Shown here: positions 63,835-64,000 of the stretch, piece after piece | How the letters are laid out: every line of letters starts with the position of its first letter | Numbering within the stretch: position 1 is the first letter of the stretch | NCBI GenBank assembly: GCA_046350255.1 | Contig: JAXMAV010000032.1 | Coordinates: 32,893 to 96,892, forward strand | Origin: CALDUY01 sp046350255 | Lineage (GTDB): Bacteria > Planctomycetota > Planctomycetia > Gemmatales > Gemmataceae | DNA: 64,000 nt | Reading direction: 5' to 3' | Position numbers and translations under genes: made by a program | The notes under the pieces: generated by a model | The model's input: the letters and a program-made list of their open reading frames with translations, nothing else | Told to the model about the DNA's origin: nothing | The model's database searches: none

Positions 63835-64000
63835 ATGGCTGACCGCATCGTGATCGACGAGTTTCACCTCACCCTGGAGGTGCCGCGTGGCTTGCCCGAC
63901 TCCGAATCTGAGGCGATCCACAGGACGCTCGACAGTGCCAGATTTCAGGTCCGGCTGAGGAAGGCGGCGCAACGAGTCTGTCGCCGCCAGCGGTCGCTGG
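63835..64000 (+). CDS. Hypothetical protein, N-terminal part (partial)
   Basis: Starts ATG 63835 after a GGGGAG site: MADRIVIDEFHLTLEVPRGL, then SEAIHRTLDSARFQVRLRKA and AQRVCRRQRSL, and runs off the right edge. Resembles short conserved proteins of planctomycete accessory cassettes. Function unknown. Confidence 0.5.
   Translation, partial: MADRIVIDEFHLTLEVPRGLPDSESEAIHRTLDSARFQVRLRKAAQRVCRRQRSL

Overview
The window looks like the chromosome of a Gemmataceae-type planctomycete. The evidence is the GC-rich coding style and families typical of that group: a DUF1501 secreted protein, a Gemmata-type hypothetical beginning MTESEW, a split-S1 RNase E/G next to a DUF2344 protein, DUF1569 and DUF1572 proteins, an M56/BlaI pair, and a MoxR/VWA cassette with small satellite genes. 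The assignment rests on recognised families, not on any marker search.

Layout. 0-21.8 kb is ordinary core genome: ATP-grasp ligase (partial), short SecA, CysE, Sua5, RdgC-like protein, DUF1501 protein, M28 peptidase, ECF sigma factor, DUF1569, TreZ, AckA, RNase E/G, DUF2344, BlaI and M56-PDZ. 22-28.4 kb is a polymorphic-toxin zone: an eCIS-type DUF4157 C-terminal fragment, an Imm49 immunity gene, two Rhs tip cassettes with different nuclease-like toxins, a second immunity gene, and two copies of a diverged repeat of about 270 bp. 28.4-33 kb holds a DUF2716-like gene, a frameshifted secreted beta-propeller gene, a DinB/DUF1572 gene and an SRPBCC gene. 33.4-35.4 kb is a dense array of 24 tRNA-like units on the + strand. 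35.4-41.1 kb (- strand) is a retron-like operon: a promoter/terminator-bounded leader RNA, an 82-aa protein, an Xre-type HTH, a retron-type reverse transcriptase, and a 1259-aa effector (Mrr-like nuclease, TPR, PIN-like). 41.2-52.9 kb is a five-gene defence operon: SNF2-DUF3883 helicase, HNH protein, DUF1156 DNA methyltransferase, an unknown HEPN-like protein and a DUF499 ATPase. 53.3-55.9 kb is a ParA-like operon with two unknown genes and a 2H phosphoesterase. 55.9-57 kb is an MDR oxidoreductase. 57.4 kb to the end is a MoxR/VWA cassette with small genes.

The most interesting part is 33.4-41.1 kb. The tRNA array ends 9 bp from the stop codon of the retron effector. The array lacks encoded CCA, has CT(G/C/T) directly after nearly every discriminator base, lacks recognisable Leu, Ser, Tyr and Ile tRNAs, and contains a 39-nt unit reduced to acceptor plus T arm. 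A PIN-like effector is a plausible tRNA-cleaving nuclease, so the array could be a decoy, replacement or sensor component. That link is inference.

Caveat: several genes (cysE tail, sua5, treZ, ackA, beta-propeller, helicase, Rhs cassette A, two small genes) carry clustered frameshifts while the encoded peptides stay well conserved across frames. That pattern fits indel errors in the assembly at least as well as real pseudogenes.
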